DNA of 64,000 nt from Rouxiella chamberiensis (GTDB lineage: Bacteria > Pseudomonadota > Gammaproteobacteria > Enterobacterales > Enterobacteriaceae). The stretch is from positions 4,575,297 through 4,639,296 of the forward strand of contig NZ_CP114058.1 of the NCBI RefSeq assembly GCF_026967475.1, read 5' to 3'. Under the pieces are notes generated by a model. The model was not told where the DNA came from. It did not search any database and saw only the letters and a list, made by a program, of their open reading frames with translations. Positions 54,841-64,000 of the stretch are shown here, in pieces; positions within the stretch are counted from its first letter, which is position 1; each line of letters opens with the position of its first letter. Position numbers and translations under genes: made by a program.

Positions 54841-54872
54841 AAATAAAAACGGGCAATCGCAAGATTGCCCGT
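54841..54872 (-). terminator. Terminator between the cytochrome gene and rof
   Basis: ACGGGCAATC-GCAA-GATTGCCCGT. Read on the minus strand it is followed by GTTTTTATTT, so it ends the rof transcript. It may also slow the convergent cytochrome transcript. Confidence 0.85.
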
Positions 54873-54902
54873 CGGGGTTATTGGTGGGGCCTGTCGCGGT
54901 AA

Positions 54903-55163
54903 CTACTCTACGCTAACGACCACGGTACCAATTTTGGGGTTACTGAAGCTCTCGATATGGTCGAGTCTCAGTTCCAACTGTTGCCCACCCGAGTCAACAA
55001 TCAGATATTCCACTTTTTTCCGCATCAATAGATCTTTGGCCTTGGCCTCGACAAGCTCTCCACTGCGCAATTTCAGTGTCAGAACCAGATTGTCCTGACA
55101 GGCAAGCTCGAGATTATCGTAATCATCGCAATTGATGGGTTGGTACACATCATTAATCGACAT
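54903..55163 (-). CDS. rof: Rho-binding antiterminator Rof
   Basis: Rof (YaeO) binds the primary RNA-binding site of Rho and inhibits termination. The 86-residue protein ([40 protein letters not shown]) matches the small beta-barrel family. The frame overlaps the end of yaeP by 11 bp, giving the conserved yaeP-rof pair. Confidence 0.94.
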   Translation of the reverse strand: MSINDVYQPINCDDYDNLELACQDNLVLTLKLRSGELVEAKAKDLLMRKKVEYLIVDSGGQQLELRLDHIESFSNPKIGTVVVSVE

Positions 55164-55350
55164 AATCGCTCACCAGTAAGTTAGCGGCGGCATAAGCCGC
55201 CTGTTCTCGAACGGAAGACGGAAGTTCGGCATTCGCCGCCACATCGTCCAATGCCTTTAGCACACAGCCCAACGCGTCGGGCACATAACCAAGATCGCCA
55301 CTGCCTATCTCGGAATATTTTCGGCGTACTAACTCAGAGTATTGTTGCAT
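55153..55350 (-). CDS. yaeP: YaeP family protein
   Basis: A 65-residue protein starting [20 protein letters not shown] with the helical segment [18 protein letters not shown]. The ATG at 55350 follows AGGAGG on the minus strand, which decides against longer in-frame starts. The family has no known function. It overlaps rof, and the pair is divergent from yaeQ across 224 bp. Confidence 0.92.
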   Translation of the reverse strand: MQQYSELVRRKYSEIGSGDLGYVPDALGCVLKALDDVAANAELPSSVREQAAYAAANLLVSDYVD

Positions 55351-55574
55351 AGGTCCTCCTTTAGAGCTTGTTCGAAATGGCTCTTTACGCTTCTTTTCGA
55401 TCAAACTCTGTCACTTTCCGCTCATGCCTTTAAACCCTTTAAGCGAGGGAAAGATAAACTTCCGTTATTAAAGGACTATAGCACAAGCACGCCGGAGTTA
55501 TCAGGGGCAGGGCGCCAAGCTTTATCTTATGTTGATATCAAGTACAATGTGCGTCCAATACTTAGAGGTTTCCC

Positions 55575-56138
55575 ATGGCGTTAAAAGCAACAATATATAA
55601 AGCCGCAGTAAACATTGCCGATATGGACCGCAATTTCTTCCATGATGCCAACCTGACACTGGCCCAGCACCCCTCCGAAACCGAGCAAAGAATGATGCTA
55701 CGCCTGCTGGCGTGGATTTGCCATGCCCACGAGCGTTTAAGCTTCACCCGCGGTCTGAGCGCGGAAGACGAGCCTGAAATCTGGCGCAAGAACGATCACA
55801 ACGGCATTGAACTGTGGGTTGAGCTGGGTCTGCCGGACGAAAAACGTCTGAAAAAGGCCTGCAACCAGTCACGCACCGTCGTGCTCTATGCCTACAGCGA
55901 ACGGGCCGCCAACGTCTGGTGGTCGCAGATGCAAAACAAGGTCAGTCAGTACGCCAACCTGAGTGTACGCTTTATCGATGACGAATTGCTTACAGGTCTG
56001 ACGGCATTTATTCAGCGCAATATGGTTTTGCAGGCTACGCTTCAGGACGACGCCATCTGGCTTTCCGATGCGCAGAACAATCTTGAAATACATTTCCAGG
56101 AGTGGAAAAGCGGCGACTGGAAACAGGCAGGACATTAA
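55575..56138 (+). CDS. yaeQ: YaeQ family protein
   Basis: YaeQ has a PD-(D/E)XK nuclease-like fold. The 187-residue protein starts [20 protein letters not shown] and shows [32 protein letters not shown] and [15 protein letters not shown]. In E. coli it was found as a multicopy suppressor in RfaH-related work, but its biochemical role is not settled. It ends 2 bp before the arfB start, so the two genes are probably coupled. Confidence 0.94.
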   Translation: MALKATIYKAAVNIADMDRNFFHDANLTLAQHPSETEQRMMLRLLAWICHAHERLSFTRGLSAEDEPEIWRKNDHNGIELWVELGLPDEKRLKKACNQSRTVVLYAYSERAANVWWSQMQNKVSQYANLSVRFIDDELLTGLTAFIQRNMVLQATLQDDAIWLSDAQNNLEIHFQEWKSGDWKQAGH

Positions 56139-56140
56139 TT

Positions 56141-56557
56141 TTGTTAATACTTTCCGGCAGACTTGAAATTCCCGACGGCGAAATCGAACTGACCGCCATT
56201 CGTGCGCAGGGCGCGGGCGGGCAAAACGTCAACAAGACGTCGACCGCCATTCATTTGCGGTTCGATATCAAGGCATCCAGTCTGCCCGACTATTATCGGC
56301 AACGTCTGCTGGCGTTTAAGCATCATTTAATCACCGCAGAAGGCGTTGTGATAATAAAGGCGCAGGAATATCGCAGTCAGGAGCAAAATCGCGAAGCCGC
56401 ACTGGCCCGCCTTTCTTCTCTTGTCGATCAGGCGATGGTGATTGAGAAGCCGCGCCGACCTACCAAACCGACGCGAGGGTCCAAAATTCGTCGCGTCGAG
56501 AGTAAAGTTCGCAAAGGGGCAACCAAAGCCTTGCGAGGAAAAATTCGCTCATCCTGA
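56141..56557 (+). CDS. arfB: Alternative ribosome-rescue factor ArfB
   Basis: ArfB (YaeJ) is a peptidyl-tRNA hydrolase that releases ribosomes stalled on mRNAs without a stop codon. The GGQ catalytic motif is in [19 protein letters not shown], and a basic, disordered C-terminal tail ([13 protein letters not shown]...[10 protein letters not shown]) would enter the mRNA channel. The start is taken as TTG at 56141 ([17 protein letters not shown]), matching the family N-terminus, for 138 residues (140 in E. coli). The upstream in-frame extension overlaps yaeQ and is rejected. Confidence 0.94.
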   Translation: MLILSGRLEIPDGEIELTAIRAQGAGGQNVNKTSTAIHLRFDIKASSLPDYYRQRLLAFKHHLITAEGVVIIKAQEYRSQEQNREAALARLSSLVDQAMVIEKPRRPTKPTRGSKIRRVESKVRKGATKALRGKIRSS

Positions 56558-56596
56558 CAGGCGAAGTAAAAGTTGAAAACGCAGTGGGAGAAAACT

Positions 56597-57286
56597 GTGA
56601 AAAAAATAATGATCGCTATAGGGCTGAGTTTCAGTCTGTTTTCGTTAATCGGATGTCACAACAAGATTTTTGCTCAGGAACAGCCTTTTGAGGCGATGCA
56701 GCAGAGTTATACGGGCGTGTTGCCGTGTGCCGACTGCGGTGGTATCGAAACGTCGTTGTTTCTTCAGCAGGACGGCACCTATGTGCTGCGCGAAGTTTAT
56801 CAGGTGAAAACCAGGGACAACAAGGCGTTTGCACAATACGGCACCTGGGCGCGCACCGCCGACAAACTGGTGCTGACCGAAGCCAACGGCGAAAAACGGT
56901 ATTTCCACCCCAAGGGTAAAAACCTCGAGATGCTGGATATCAATGGCGATCCCATTCATTCGGCTGCCGGGAAAAAGGTGAACTACCAGCTTAAGCCTGC
57001 GGAGCAGCGGATGCCGCATACGCCGATGCCGTTAAGCGGGATGGTGCGCTATCAGGCCGACAACGTGGTCTTTACCGATTGTACCACCGGAAAGGTCATT
57101 CCGATGGCGACCAGCAGTACACTGGAGAAAGCCTATATGGATATTCGCCATAGTCCTGATCAACTGGTCTTTGTCTCGATGGACGGCCACTTCCAGGTCG
57201 AGCCGGGCGGTGAGCAGGGCAAAGGGCACAAGTTGCTGATTGCCGACAGCCATATCAATGTCGATGCCAGCAAACACTGCCGGTAA
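56597..57286 (+). CDS. nlpE: Outer-membrane lipoprotein NlpE (CutF)
   Basis: NlpE senses surface contact and defective lipoprotein sorting and activates the Cpx response. A GTG at 56597, preceded by GGGAG at good spacing, gives a lipoprotein signal ending LIGC. The upstream TTG at 56573 would place 8 extra residues before it. The NlpE N-terminal domain has the CxxC motif in GVLPCADCGGIETSLFL, and a second domain has FTDCTTGK. Its 229 residues compare with 236 in E. coli. It is followed by a bidirectional terminator shared with proS. Confidence 0.92.
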   Translation: MKKIMIAIGLSFSLFSLIGCHNKIFAQEQPFEAMQQSYTGVLPCADCGGIETSLFLQQDGTYVLREVYQVKTRDNKAFAQYGTWARTADKLVLTEANGEKRYFHPKGKNLEMLDINGDPIHSAAGKKVNYQLKPAEQRMPHTPMPLSGMVRYQADNVVFTDCTTGKVIPMATSSTLEKAYMDIRHSPDQLVFVSMDGHFQVEPGGEQGKGHKLLIADSHINVDASKHCR

Positions 57287-57302
57287 CGGTTGAATCGTCT
57301 AT

Positions 57303-57352
57303 AAAAAAAACGCCCGCCGGGATGTCAGAACCCCGGCGGGCGTTTTACTTTT
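57303..57352. terminator. Bidirectional terminator between nlpE and proS
   Basis: AAAACGCCCGCCGGG, a 10-nt loop, and CCCGGCGGGCGTTTT. A very stable stem of about 15 bp with A and T runs on both sides. It ends nlpE and the convergent proS. Confidence 0.93.
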
Positions 57353-57363
57353 ACGTGACTCGC

Positions 57364-59083
57364 TTAGCGCGGGATCTGGCTCAGCAGGAAATCAACGGTG
57401 TCGCTGATTTTCAGCATCTGCTTCTCGCCGCTGCGGCGGTTCTTTGTATTCGAGCTCTTCTGCGTCGAGGTTACGCTCGCCAATCACGATTTGGTGCGGC
57501 ACACCAATCAGTTCCATGTCGGCAAACATCACGCCCGGACGCTCTTTGCGATCGTCCAGGATAACGTCGATGCCCTTGGCACGCAGCGTGTTGTAAAGCT
57601 CTTCGGCAGCGTCTTTCACGCGGAATGACTTGCTCATGTTCATGGGCAGGATAGCCACCTGGAAAGGCGCAATCGCGTCTGGCCAGATGATGCCGCGGCC
57701 GTCGTGGTTCTGCTCGATGGCGGCCGCAACAACGCGGGTGACGCCGATACCGTAACAGCCCATGGTCAGCACCTGATTCTTGCCGTCTTCGCCTTGCACG
57801 GTGGCCTTCATGGCTTCGGAGTATTTGGTGCCAAGCTGGAAGATATGGCCTACTTCGATACCGCGCTTGATAAGCAGCGTCCCTTTGCCGTCCGGACTGG
57901 CATCGCCTTCTACCACGTTACGCAGGTCGGCGACTTCCGGCAGCGGCAGGTCGCGCTCCCAGTTGATGCCGAAGTAATGCTTACCGTCGATGTTGGCACC
58001 GGCGCTGAAATCGCTCATGACGGCCACGGTGCGGTCAATCACGACCGGCATTGGCAGATTGAGTGGACCCAGTGATCCCGGACCTGCATTCACCAGCTCG
58101 CGAATTTCCGCTTCGGTTGCGAATTCCAGCGGCGAAGCCACCAAAGGCAGTTTCTCGGCCTTGATTTCATTCAGCTCGTGATCGCCACGTACCAGCAGGG
58201 CAACGAGTTTATGCTCGCTGCCTTTTACCGCGTGAACCATCAGCGTTTTTACCGTTTTTTCAATCGGCAGCTGGAACTGTTCGACCAGCTCGGCGATGGT
58301 TTTGGCGTTTGGCGTGTCGATAACGCGCAGCGCTTCTGTTGCTTCGCCGCGTGGCGTTGCCGGCGCAACCGCTTCGGCTTTTTCGATATTGGCCGCATAG
58401 TCGGACTCGGTAGAGAAGATAACGTCGTCTTCGCCGCTCTCGGCCAGCACCTGGAATTCGTGCGAAGCATTGCCGCCGATAGAACCGGTATCCGCTTCGA
58501 CCGCACGGAAGTTCAGCCCCATGCGGGTAAAGATTTTGCTGTAGGCCGCGTACATCGCGTCATAGGTTTCTTGCAGCGATTCCTGGGAGACGTGGAACGA
58601 GTAGGCGTCTTTCATCAGGAATTCACGCGAACGCATCACGCCAAAGCGCGGACGGACTTCGTCACGGAACTTGGTCTGGATCTGGAAGAAGTTCAGCGGC
58701 AGCTGCTTGTAGGAGCTTAGCTCGTTGCGCATCAGATCGGTAATCACTTCTTCATGCGTAGGGCCGAGAACAAAGGCACGGTCGCCGCGGTCGACAAGAC
58801 GCAGCAGCTCGGGACCGTACTGCTCCCAGCGTCCGCTCTCCTGCCACAGGTCGGCGGGCTGCACGACAGGCATGGAGACTTCGATAGCACACGCGTTGTT
58901 CATCTCTTCGCGCACGATGTTTTCGACTTTCTTCAGAACACGCAGACCGGTTGGCATCCAGGTATATAGTCCTGAAGCCAGTTTGCGGATCATTCCGGCG
59001 CGCAGCATCAGCTGGTGGCTGATCACTTCGGCGTCGGCTGGCGTCTCCTTCAGAGTGGAGAGCAGATATTGTGTTGTACGCAT
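57364..59083 (-). CDS. proS: Prolyl-tRNA synthetase, frameshifted near the C-terminus
   Basis: ProS charges tRNA-Pro. It is a class II synthetase of the bacterial type with an INS editing domain between motifs 2 and 3. The start [20 protein letters not shown] and motif segments such as [20 protein letters not shown] and [18 protein letters not shown] are clear. The frame shifts after EELEYKE. Removing one base at 57438-57439 gives [20 protein letters not shown] and ends LSQIPR at 57364, 572 residues as in E. coli. This is an essential gene, so an assembly error is likely. Confidence 0.95.
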
Positions 59084-59254
59084 GATGTGTTGGTTCCGTT
59101 AGCACTGCAAAGCGTCCGCAGACCGAAAGGCCTGCCGGGACGTGAAATATTCGAATAATCGCCCGTTATCCGCGGCCATGATTTACCCCGAAATAGCCTG
59201 CGGTCCGCTAGTTTACCAGTGACCGACGCGAGTCAAAAGAGAACCGCCGGAATT

Positions 59255-59962
59255 TTAGCGGGGGTCGAGCGAGATTACCTGATTCTGGTCGGCGATGACG
59301 CGCCATTTGACGTTGAATTCCAGCAGGCTTACCGCATAGTCTCGCGCTATGTCTTCACCTTTACGGTAGGCGGGGCGGGGATCCTGAGCCAATACCTGGG
59401 TAATGAAGCGGCGCAGATGCGGGTAACGTGCAAGATTTGCCGCCAGCTGGCTTTCGGCATGCTCGGAGAAGGTCACGGGCATGGAGGCATCGGGCGCACT
59501 CTGCGCAAATCCGGCAAGGGCCTGCGGCTGGCTTTCGGCAAAGGGCAGATAGGGCTTGATATCTACCACCGGCGTGCCGTCGACCAAGTCCAGACTCCCA
59601 AGCTCCAGCACCACGTCCTGACCCTGACAGCGAATGCCTTTCAGTTCGACCAGCGACATGCCAAGCGGATTGGGACGGAAAGTCGAACGGGTCGCGAACA
59701 CGCCCACGCGTGCATTGCCGCCAAGCCGTGGCGGACGCACGGTCGGACGCCAGCCGCCTTCCATCGTCTGGTGAAAGATGAACATCACCCATAAGTGGCT
59801 AAACGCTTCGAGACCGCGCACCGCTTCCGCCTGATTATAGGGCGGCAGCAGATGCAACTCGCCGCCGCCGTCTTCAACCAGTCCTGGCTGACGCGGCACG
59901 GCGAACTTTTCTTTATAGGGCGAGTGAATTCGCCCTATCTCGTTAAACGTGAATGCGGTCAT
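59255..59962 (-). CDS. trmO: tRNA (t6A37) N6-methyltransferase TrmO
   Basis: TrmO (TsaA, YaeB) makes m6t6A37 in tRNA-Thr(GGU) from S-adenosylmethionine with a unique single-sheeted beta-barrel. The 235-residue protein has GRIHSPYKEKFAVPRQPGLV at the N-terminus and RVGVFATRSTFRPNPLGMSL in the SAM-binding part. The ATG overlaps the rcsF stop by four bases, so it is coupled to rcsF. It complements the t6A-to-ct6A enzyme encoded by tcdA in the same window. Confidence 0.94.
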   Translation of the reverse strand: MTAFTFNEIGRIHSPYKEKFAVPRQPGLVEDGGGELHLLPPYNQAEAVRGLEAFSHLWVMFIFHQTMEGGWRPTVRPPRLGGNARVGVFATRSTFRPNPLGMSLVELKGIRCQGQDVVLELGSLDLVDGTPVVDIKPYLPFAESQPQALAGFAQSAPDASMPVTFSEHAESQLAANLARYPHLRRFITQVLAQDPRPAYRKGEDIARDYAVSLLEFNVKWRVIADQNQVISLDPR

Positions 59963-60363
59963 TTAAAGCTGACGTTTAGCGCAGAACCCTGACATACCGC
60001 CTGCTGCTTGCAACTGGTGGCATTGGTGACGGTTTGGCACTGGTGAAGCAAGACGGCATTGGCTTTCATGGACGCCGCGTGTGCCAGCATTTTCTTGCGG
60101 GCAGAAGCCAGGCTTGGCGCGGGATCTTGTCCTGTCTGACAGGACTCGCCGGAGACTTCGCCCAAATCGCGGAACGGCGTGCCGACCAGCGCGGTGGCGT
60201 CTTTATAGAGTTTTACGGGCGCAGGGCGAGCGGGAGCTGGCTTGGGCTTGACGATTTTAGGCTGTTCGGTGACTGGGCGCTCGTTAAAGATGGGCTGCGT
60301 TTTTTGAGTCGCGGTACATCCCGTTAGCAAAAGGGCTAACAAACAGAGAGGTAAAGCACGCAT
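59959..60363 (-). CDS. rcsF: Outer-membrane lipoprotein RcsF (Rcs stress sensor)
   Basis: RcsF monitors the envelope and activates the Rcs phosphorelay through IgaA. The ATG at 60363 gives MRALPLCLLALLLTGCTATQ with a lipobox ending TGC, and 134 residues as in E. coli. A Pro/Lys-rich linker (VKPKPAPARPAPVKLYKD) leads to a globular domain with four cysteines (ESCQTG, HQCQT, TSCKQ, AVCQG) that form the family's two disulfides. An upstream in-frame start at 60399 is rejected by the lipobox position. Confidence 0.94.
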   Translation of the reverse strand: MRALPLCLLALLLTGCTATQKTQPIFNERPVTEQPKIVKPKPAPARPAPVKLYKDATALVGTPFRDLGEVSGESCQTGQDPAPSLASARKKMLAHAASMKANAVLLHQCQTVTNATSCKQQAVCQGSALNVSFK

Positions 60364-60544
60364 GATATGTCCTCTGCTCCATACCCTTTTATTCATCAAA
60401 ACGAGGAGGGTTGGGCATCCTTATTTCCCCTAAATGACTTCTTTAATCGTTGAGGGCGTCGTACGGCTGCTACCTGTCCGCATTTTAAATGCTGGGGGTA
60501 TAATTATAGTGAAAGAAAGAGGCGTTATTGAAGCAAGGTATGAC

Positions 60545-60576
60545 ACAAATAACAAGGCGGGCATTAGCCCGCCTTG
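60545..60576 (-). terminator. Terminator after metQ
   Basis: CAAGGCGGGC-ATTA-GCCCGCCTTG. On the minus strand it is followed by TTATTTGTG, so it ends metNIQ before rcsF. Confidence 0.8.
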
Positions 60577-60608
60577 CGAAATAACCAACTTATTTGGGTA
60601 ACAGAGGA

Positions 60609-61424
60609 TTACCAGCCTTTGACTGCGCCACCGTTGAAGACTTTGTTGGCCGCCTGGTCGACTTCGTCGGACTGATAGGCCTTGACAAACTTCTGCACGT
60701 TTTCCGCATCTTTGTTGTCTTCGCGGGAAACAATCATGTTCACATAAGGTGAATCCTTGTCTTCGACGAAGATACCGTCTTTCGCCGGCGTCAGGCCTAT
60801 CTGGCTGGCGTAGGTGGTGTTGATAACCGCCAGAGCGATTTTGTTGTCATCCAGTGAACGTGGCAGCTGAGGTGCTTCAAGCTCGACCAGCTTCAGGTTT
60901 TTTGGATTCTCGGTCACGTCCAGTACGGTTGGCAGTAGACCCACGCCGTCTTTCAGCTTGATCAGACCCTGTTTTTGCAGCAGCAGCAGTGAACGGCCGA
61001 GGTTGGTCGGATCGTTTGGCAGCGCAATCTGGTCGCCGTCTTTCAGCTCGTTGATGGATTTGATTTTCTTGGAGTAGCCGGCAATCGGGTAAACGAAGGT
61101 ATTTCCTACGGAAACCAGCTTGTAGCCACGGTCCTTGATTTGCTGATCCAGATACGGTTTGTGCTGGAAGGCGTTGACGTCGATATCGCCTTTGCTCAGC
61201 GCTTCGTTTGGCAGCACGTAGTCGTTGAAGGTTACCAGCTCCACGTCGAGGCCGTATTTCTCCTTCGCAACTTTCGCCGCCGTTTCGGCAACCTGCTGCT
61301 CGGCACCCACGATGACGCCAACCTTGATATGGTTGGGATCTTCTTTCTTCGGTCCGCAGCCTGCAACCGCCAGCGTTCCCAGAAGTACACCCGCTACAGC
61401 AAGAGATTTGAATTTGATGGACAT
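60609..61424 (-). CDS. metQ: D-methionine-binding lipoprotein MetQ
   Basis: MetQ is the substrate-binding component of the MetNIQ importer. The lipoprotein signal MSIKFKSLAVAGVLLGTLAV ends AGCGPKK. The 271-residue protein equals E. coli in length and has NlpA-family landmarks such as VELVTFNDYVLPNEALSKGD, DVNAFQHKPYL and ALPNDPTNLGRSLLLLQ. It is the last gene of metN-metI-metQ. MetJ repression is expected from the boxes upstream of metN. Confidence 0.96.
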   Translation of the reverse strand: MSIKFKSLAVAGVLLGTLAVAGCGPKKEDPNHIKVGVIVGAEQQVAETAAKVAKEKYGLDVELVTFNDYVLPNEALSKGDIDVNAFQHKPYLDQQIKDRGYKLVSVGNTFVYPIAGYSKKIKSINELKDGDQIALPNDPTNLGRSLLLLQKQGLIKLKDGVGLLPTVLDVTENPKNLKLVELEAPQLPRSLDDNKIALAVINTTYASQIGLTPAKDGIFVEDKDSPYVNMIVSREDNKDAENVQKFVKAYQSDEVDQAANKVFNGGAVKGW

Positions 61425-61510
61425 GTCCTATCCTCTACATTTTATGTCGAGATTAATTATGGGCGGCGTAAAGCCCTGCCGCCGTTTTTGCACCAATAAA
61501 GATAAACGCG

Positions 61511-62164
61511 TTACTTGTGGGTCACCGCTTTGACAATGCGATCGCCACAGAGTTGAATCAGATACACCAATACCACCAACAATACCAATACGGTGTTCAT
61601 TACTGTGGCGTCGTAGCCAATATAACCATACTGATAGCCAATCTGGCCTAAACCGCCTGCCCCTACAGCACCGCCCATCGCCGAATAGCCAACCAGCGTG
61701 ATAAGGGTAATGGTTGCTGCATTGACCAGCCCGGGCAGGGCTTCCGGCAGCAGCACCTTGCGGATTATCTGCATCGGCGATGCGCCCATTGCACGGGCCG
61801 CCTCCACCAGACCGCTCGGGATCTCGAGCATCGCGTTCTCGACCATACGGGCGATAAACGGCGCGGCACCGATGGTCAACGGCACAATGGCCGCCTGCAG
61901 GCCAATCGAGGTGCCGACGATAATGCGGGTAAACGGAATCATCCATACCAGCAGGATAATAAAGGGAATGGAACGGAAGATGTTAACCAGCGCAGACAGC
62001 GTCCGATACAGCTTCTTGTTCTCGGCAATCTGACCCGGACGGGTCACGTAAAGCAGCACGCCAAACGGCAGGCCCAGCACAAAACCGAAGAAGCCCGATG
62101 TCAGTGTCATCACGACGGTTTCCCAAATGCCTCGGCCCAGTAACCACATCATTGCCTCAGACAT
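61511..62164 (-). CDS. metI: D-methionine ABC transporter permease MetI
   Basis: MetI is the inner-membrane permease. The 217-residue protein has about five transmembrane helices and the EAA loop [20 protein letters not shown] that contacts MetN. It overlaps the end of metN by 8 bp, so the two are translationally coupled, and it precedes metQ by 86 bp. Confidence 0.96.
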   Translation of the reverse strand: MSEAMMWLLGRGIWETVVMTLTSGFFGFVLGLPFGVLLYVTRPGQIAENKKLYRTLSALVNIFRSIPFIILLVWMIPFTRIIVGTSIGLQAAIVPLTIGAAPFIARMVENAMLEIPSGLVEAARAMGASPMQIIRKVLLPEALPGLVNAATITLITLVGYSAMGGAVGAGGLGQIGYQYGYIGYDATVMNTVLVLLVVLVYLIQLCGDRIVKAVTHK

Positions 62165-63188
62165 AACCGAGTACCTCTACCTTAACCTGATTTTCGTGCA
62201 GGAAATGAATCGCTGCCTGTGTGTCTTCAACGCTGCCGTGCATTTCGGTCAGCATGATGCCGAACTTGACGCCACCGGCGTAATCCATCTGCGCGCTGAT
62301 AATGTTATTGTTGATATTGAACTGGCGAACCGCCTGCGAGAGCAGGGGAGCATCGACCGATTGACCGGTAAATTCCAGACGCAATAAAGGCACGCTTCCC
62401 GCAAATTGTTCGGGCTTCATGCGCTGCGCGTAGTCATCCGGAATATCGAGATGCAGCGTCGACTGTATAAACTGTTGCGCCAGCGGCGTTTTCGGATGCG
62501 AGAACATCTCGCTGACTTTATCCTGCTCGATAAGCTGACCGTTGCTGATAACGGCAACCTGGTCGCAGATGCGTTTAACGACGTCCATCTCGTGGGTTAT
62601 CAACAAAATGGTCAAACCGAGACGACGGTTGATGTCTTTCAGCAGCTCGAGGATGGAGCGGGTGGTCGCCGGGTCAAGCGCGCTGGTGGCTTCGTCGCAC
62701 AGCAGCACTTTAGGATTGCTGGCCAGCGCACGGGCAATCGCCACACGCTGTTTTTGTCCGCCGGACAGATTGGCCGGATAGGCGTCCTGCTTCTCTTCCA
62801 GCCCCACCAGTTTCAGCAGCTCGGTAACGCGCTGATTGATTTCCTTGGAAGACAGGTTGTCCAGCTCCAGCGGCAGCGCCACGTTGCCGAAGACGGTACG
62901 TGAAGACAGCAGGTTGAAGTGCTGGAAGATCATGCCGATTTGACGACGGGCGCGTGTCAGCTCTTTTTCCGAAAAGGCCATCAGGTCTTGTCCATCGACT
63001 TCGACCTTGCCTTGCGTTGGGCGCTCAAGCAGGTTTACGCAGCGAATCAGCGTACTTTTCCCGGCGCCGGAAGAACCGATCACGCCATATATCTGTCCGG
63101 CAGGCACGTGAAGACTCACGTCGGAGAGCGCCGTGATGTTGCGCTGGCCCTGCTTGAACACTTTGGTGATGTTAGAAAGTTTAATCAT
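62157..63188 (-). CDS. metN: D-methionine ABC transporter ATP-binding protein MetN
   Basis: MetN powers methionine import. The 343-residue protein has Walker [15 protein letters not shown], the signature [16 protein letters not shown], Walker [16 protein letters not shown] and the H-loop [12 protein letters not shown]-terminal NIL (ACT-like) domain binds methionine and gives trans-inhibition. Tandem MetJ boxes lie 82 bp upstream of the start codon. Confidence 0.96.
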   Translation of the reverse strand: MIKLSNITKVFKQGQRNITALSDVSLHVPAGQIYGVIGSSGAGKSTLIRCVNLLERPTQGKVEVDGQDLMAFSEKELTRARRQIGMIFQHFNLLSSRTVFGNVALPLELDNLSSKEINQRVTELLKLVGLEEKQDAYPANLSGGQKQRVAIARALASNPKVLLCDEATSALDPATTRSILELLKDINRRLGLTILLITHEMDVVKRICDQVAVISNGQLIEQDKVSEMFSHPKTPLAQQFIQSTLHLDIPDDYAQRMKPEQFAGSVPLLRLEFTGQSVDAPLLSQAVRQFNINNNIISAQMDYAGGVKFGIMLTEMHGSVEDTQAAIHFLHENQVKVEVLGYV

Positions 63189-63270
63189 ATTTTTCTTATG
63201 TTGTCTTTACAGCCGTGACGTATAAAAAGTAACCCTTGGGAACTAATCCCGCAACTTGCCGAGGATGCTA

Positions 63271-63286
63271 AGGCGTCTAGACGTCC
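63271..63286. promoter_or_regulatory. Tandem MetJ boxes upstream of metN
   Basis: AGGCGTCT (63271-63278) and AGACGTCC (63279-63286) are two adjacent 8-bp met boxes, each with one mismatch to the AGACGTCT consensus. A pair is the minimum operator for two MetJ dimers with S-adenosylmethionine as corepressor. They lie in the divergent metN-gmhB region, nearer to gmhB (start 63366) than the usual operator, but the pathway points to metN. Confidence 0.82.
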
Positions 63287-63365
63287 AAGTCAACCAGATA
63301 GAATTCTCACAGCCTCTTAAAACATGCGATACTGACAGCATTATCCAGCCATAAGGAGCCATTTC

Positions 63366-63932
63366 GTGGCACAAACTATTCCAGCAATCTTTCTAGACCG
63401 CGACGGTACATTGAATGTCGATCACGGCTACGTCCATGAAATCGATGACTTCGAGTTTATCGAAGGCACAATAGAAGCCTGCCTTGAACCGAAAGCCATG
63501 GGCTATGCGCTGGTACTGGTCACCAACCAGTCCGGCATCGCACGCGGTAAATTCACCGAAGATCAATTTTTCCGTTTAACGGAATGGATGGACTGGTCGC
63601 TGGCCGATCGCGGCGTCGATTTGGACGGCATCTATTTCTGTCCGCACCACCCCGATGCAATAGTAGAAGAGTACAAGCAATCATGCGATTGCCGTAAGCC
63701 GCAGCCGGGCATGTTCATGACGGCCAAAGAAGAGCTGAATATTGATATGGCTTCTTCCTATATGGTCGGTGACAAGCTCGAAGACATGCAGGCGGCAATA
63801 AATGCAGGCGTCGGCAAGAAGATTCTGGTTAGAAGCGGCAAGCCCGTGACTGAAGAAGGCGAAAAGTTAGCCGATATCGTGCTCGATAGCCTGGCACAAC
63901 TGCCTTCAGCGATTAAAAACGGCTTAAAATAA
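63366..63932 (+). CDS. gmhB: D-glycero-beta-D-manno-heptose 1,7-bisphosphate 7-phosphatase
   Basis: GmhB is a HAD phosphatase that removes the 7-phosphate during ADP-heptose synthesis for the LPS inner core. The GTG start at 63366 gives [20 protein letters not shown], with the nucleophile Asp and acid/base Asp in DRDGT. The zinc-binding [18 protein letters not shown] and the DKLEDMQAA motif are present. Its 188 residues compare with 191 in E. coli. After the stop the last 68 bp of the window show no gene. In E. coli an rRNA operon follows. Confidence 0.95.
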   Translation: MAQTIPAIFLDRDGTLNVDHGYVHEIDDFEFIEGTIEACLEPKAMGYALVLVTNQSGIARGKFTEDQFFRLTEWMDWSLADRGVDLDGIYFCPHHPDAIVEEYKQSCDCRKPQPGMFMTAKEELNIDMASSYMVGDKLEDMQAAINAGVGKKILVRSGKPVTEEGEKLADIVLDSLAQLPSAIKNGLK

Positions 63933-64000
63933 GCCGTTGCGGGTGAAAAATAGGCAAACGAAATAAAACTGTATTTATTCGCTTGCCATTCCCGCCAGGC

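Noticed and set aside
63933..64000. Start of an rRNA operon after gmhB, as in E. coli rrnH
   Set aside because: Only 68 bp remain and no 16S sequence or clear P1/P2 promoter is visible, so it cannot be supported here.

Overview
The window is a contiguous piece of core chromosome from a Gram-negative member of the Enterobacterales. Almost every protein resembles its Escherichia coli counterpart in length and motifs. The gene order (recBD-argA-amiC-mltA-csdAE-gcvA-rlmM-xni-ppnN-queF-syd-csrB-yqcC-truC-yqcA running straight into yaeH-dapD-glnD-map-rpsB through to proS-metNIQ-gmhB) joins two regions that are far apart in E. coli K-12. From memory this is the arrangement of the Yersinia/Serratia/Rahnella side of the order. 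I place it as Yersiniaceae-like and cannot resolve the genus. ERIC repeats fit that placement. I see no prophage, insertion sequence, CRISPR array or defence island.

Layout. 1-6456: end of ptrA, then recB and recD, overlapping and co-directional. 6516-12508: argA (with ArgR boxes), amiC, three initiator tRNA genes, mltA, and the sulfur-transfer and tRNA-modification genes tcdA, csdE and csdA. 13940-21097: ygdI, the sRNA gcvB divergent from its regulator gcvA, ygdD, rlmM, an ERIC pair, xni, ppnN, queF and syd. 21098-24852: the CsrA-sequestering RNA csrB with UvrY sites, an MFS transporter, yqcC, truC and yqcA. 24885-29879: yaeH, dapD, glnD and map on the minus strand. 30312-50357: a long plus-strand run of essential genes (rpsB-tsf-pyrH-frr-dxr-ispU-cdsA-rseP-bamA-skp-lpxD-fabZ-lpxA-lpxB-rnhB-dnaE-accA) for translation, isoprenoid, phospholipid and lipid A synthesis, outer-membrane assembly and replication. 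50495-57286: ldcC, a VOC protein, tilS, a small cytochrome c, rof, yaeP, yaeQ, arfB and nlpE. 57364-63932: proS, trmO, rcsF, metQ-metI-metN and gmhB.

The most striking property is technical. At least 15 single-base frameshifts interrupt 11 conserved genes (argA, mltA, gcvA, ppnN, the MFS gene, rpsB, cdsA twice, rnhB, dnaE, tilS four times, proS). In each case the rest of the protein continues in another frame. Undoing the indels restores lengths equal or close to those of E. coli. Several of these genes are essential and many indels lie in short homopolymer runs, so I read them as consensus errors of the assembly and not as biology. I annotate those genes over their full restored span.

The biology is otherwise ordinary but rich in regulatory RNA and DNA sites: gcvB, csrB, an rpsB leader of the t44/tff type, ArgR boxes, tandem MetJ boxes, two UvrY-type palindromes, ERIC elements (one inside the rpsB-tsf transcription unit) and many intrinsic terminators. 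The genuine accessory items are the MFS transporter beside csrB and a short periplasmic cytochrome c beside tilS. I did not find a convincing undescribed system.
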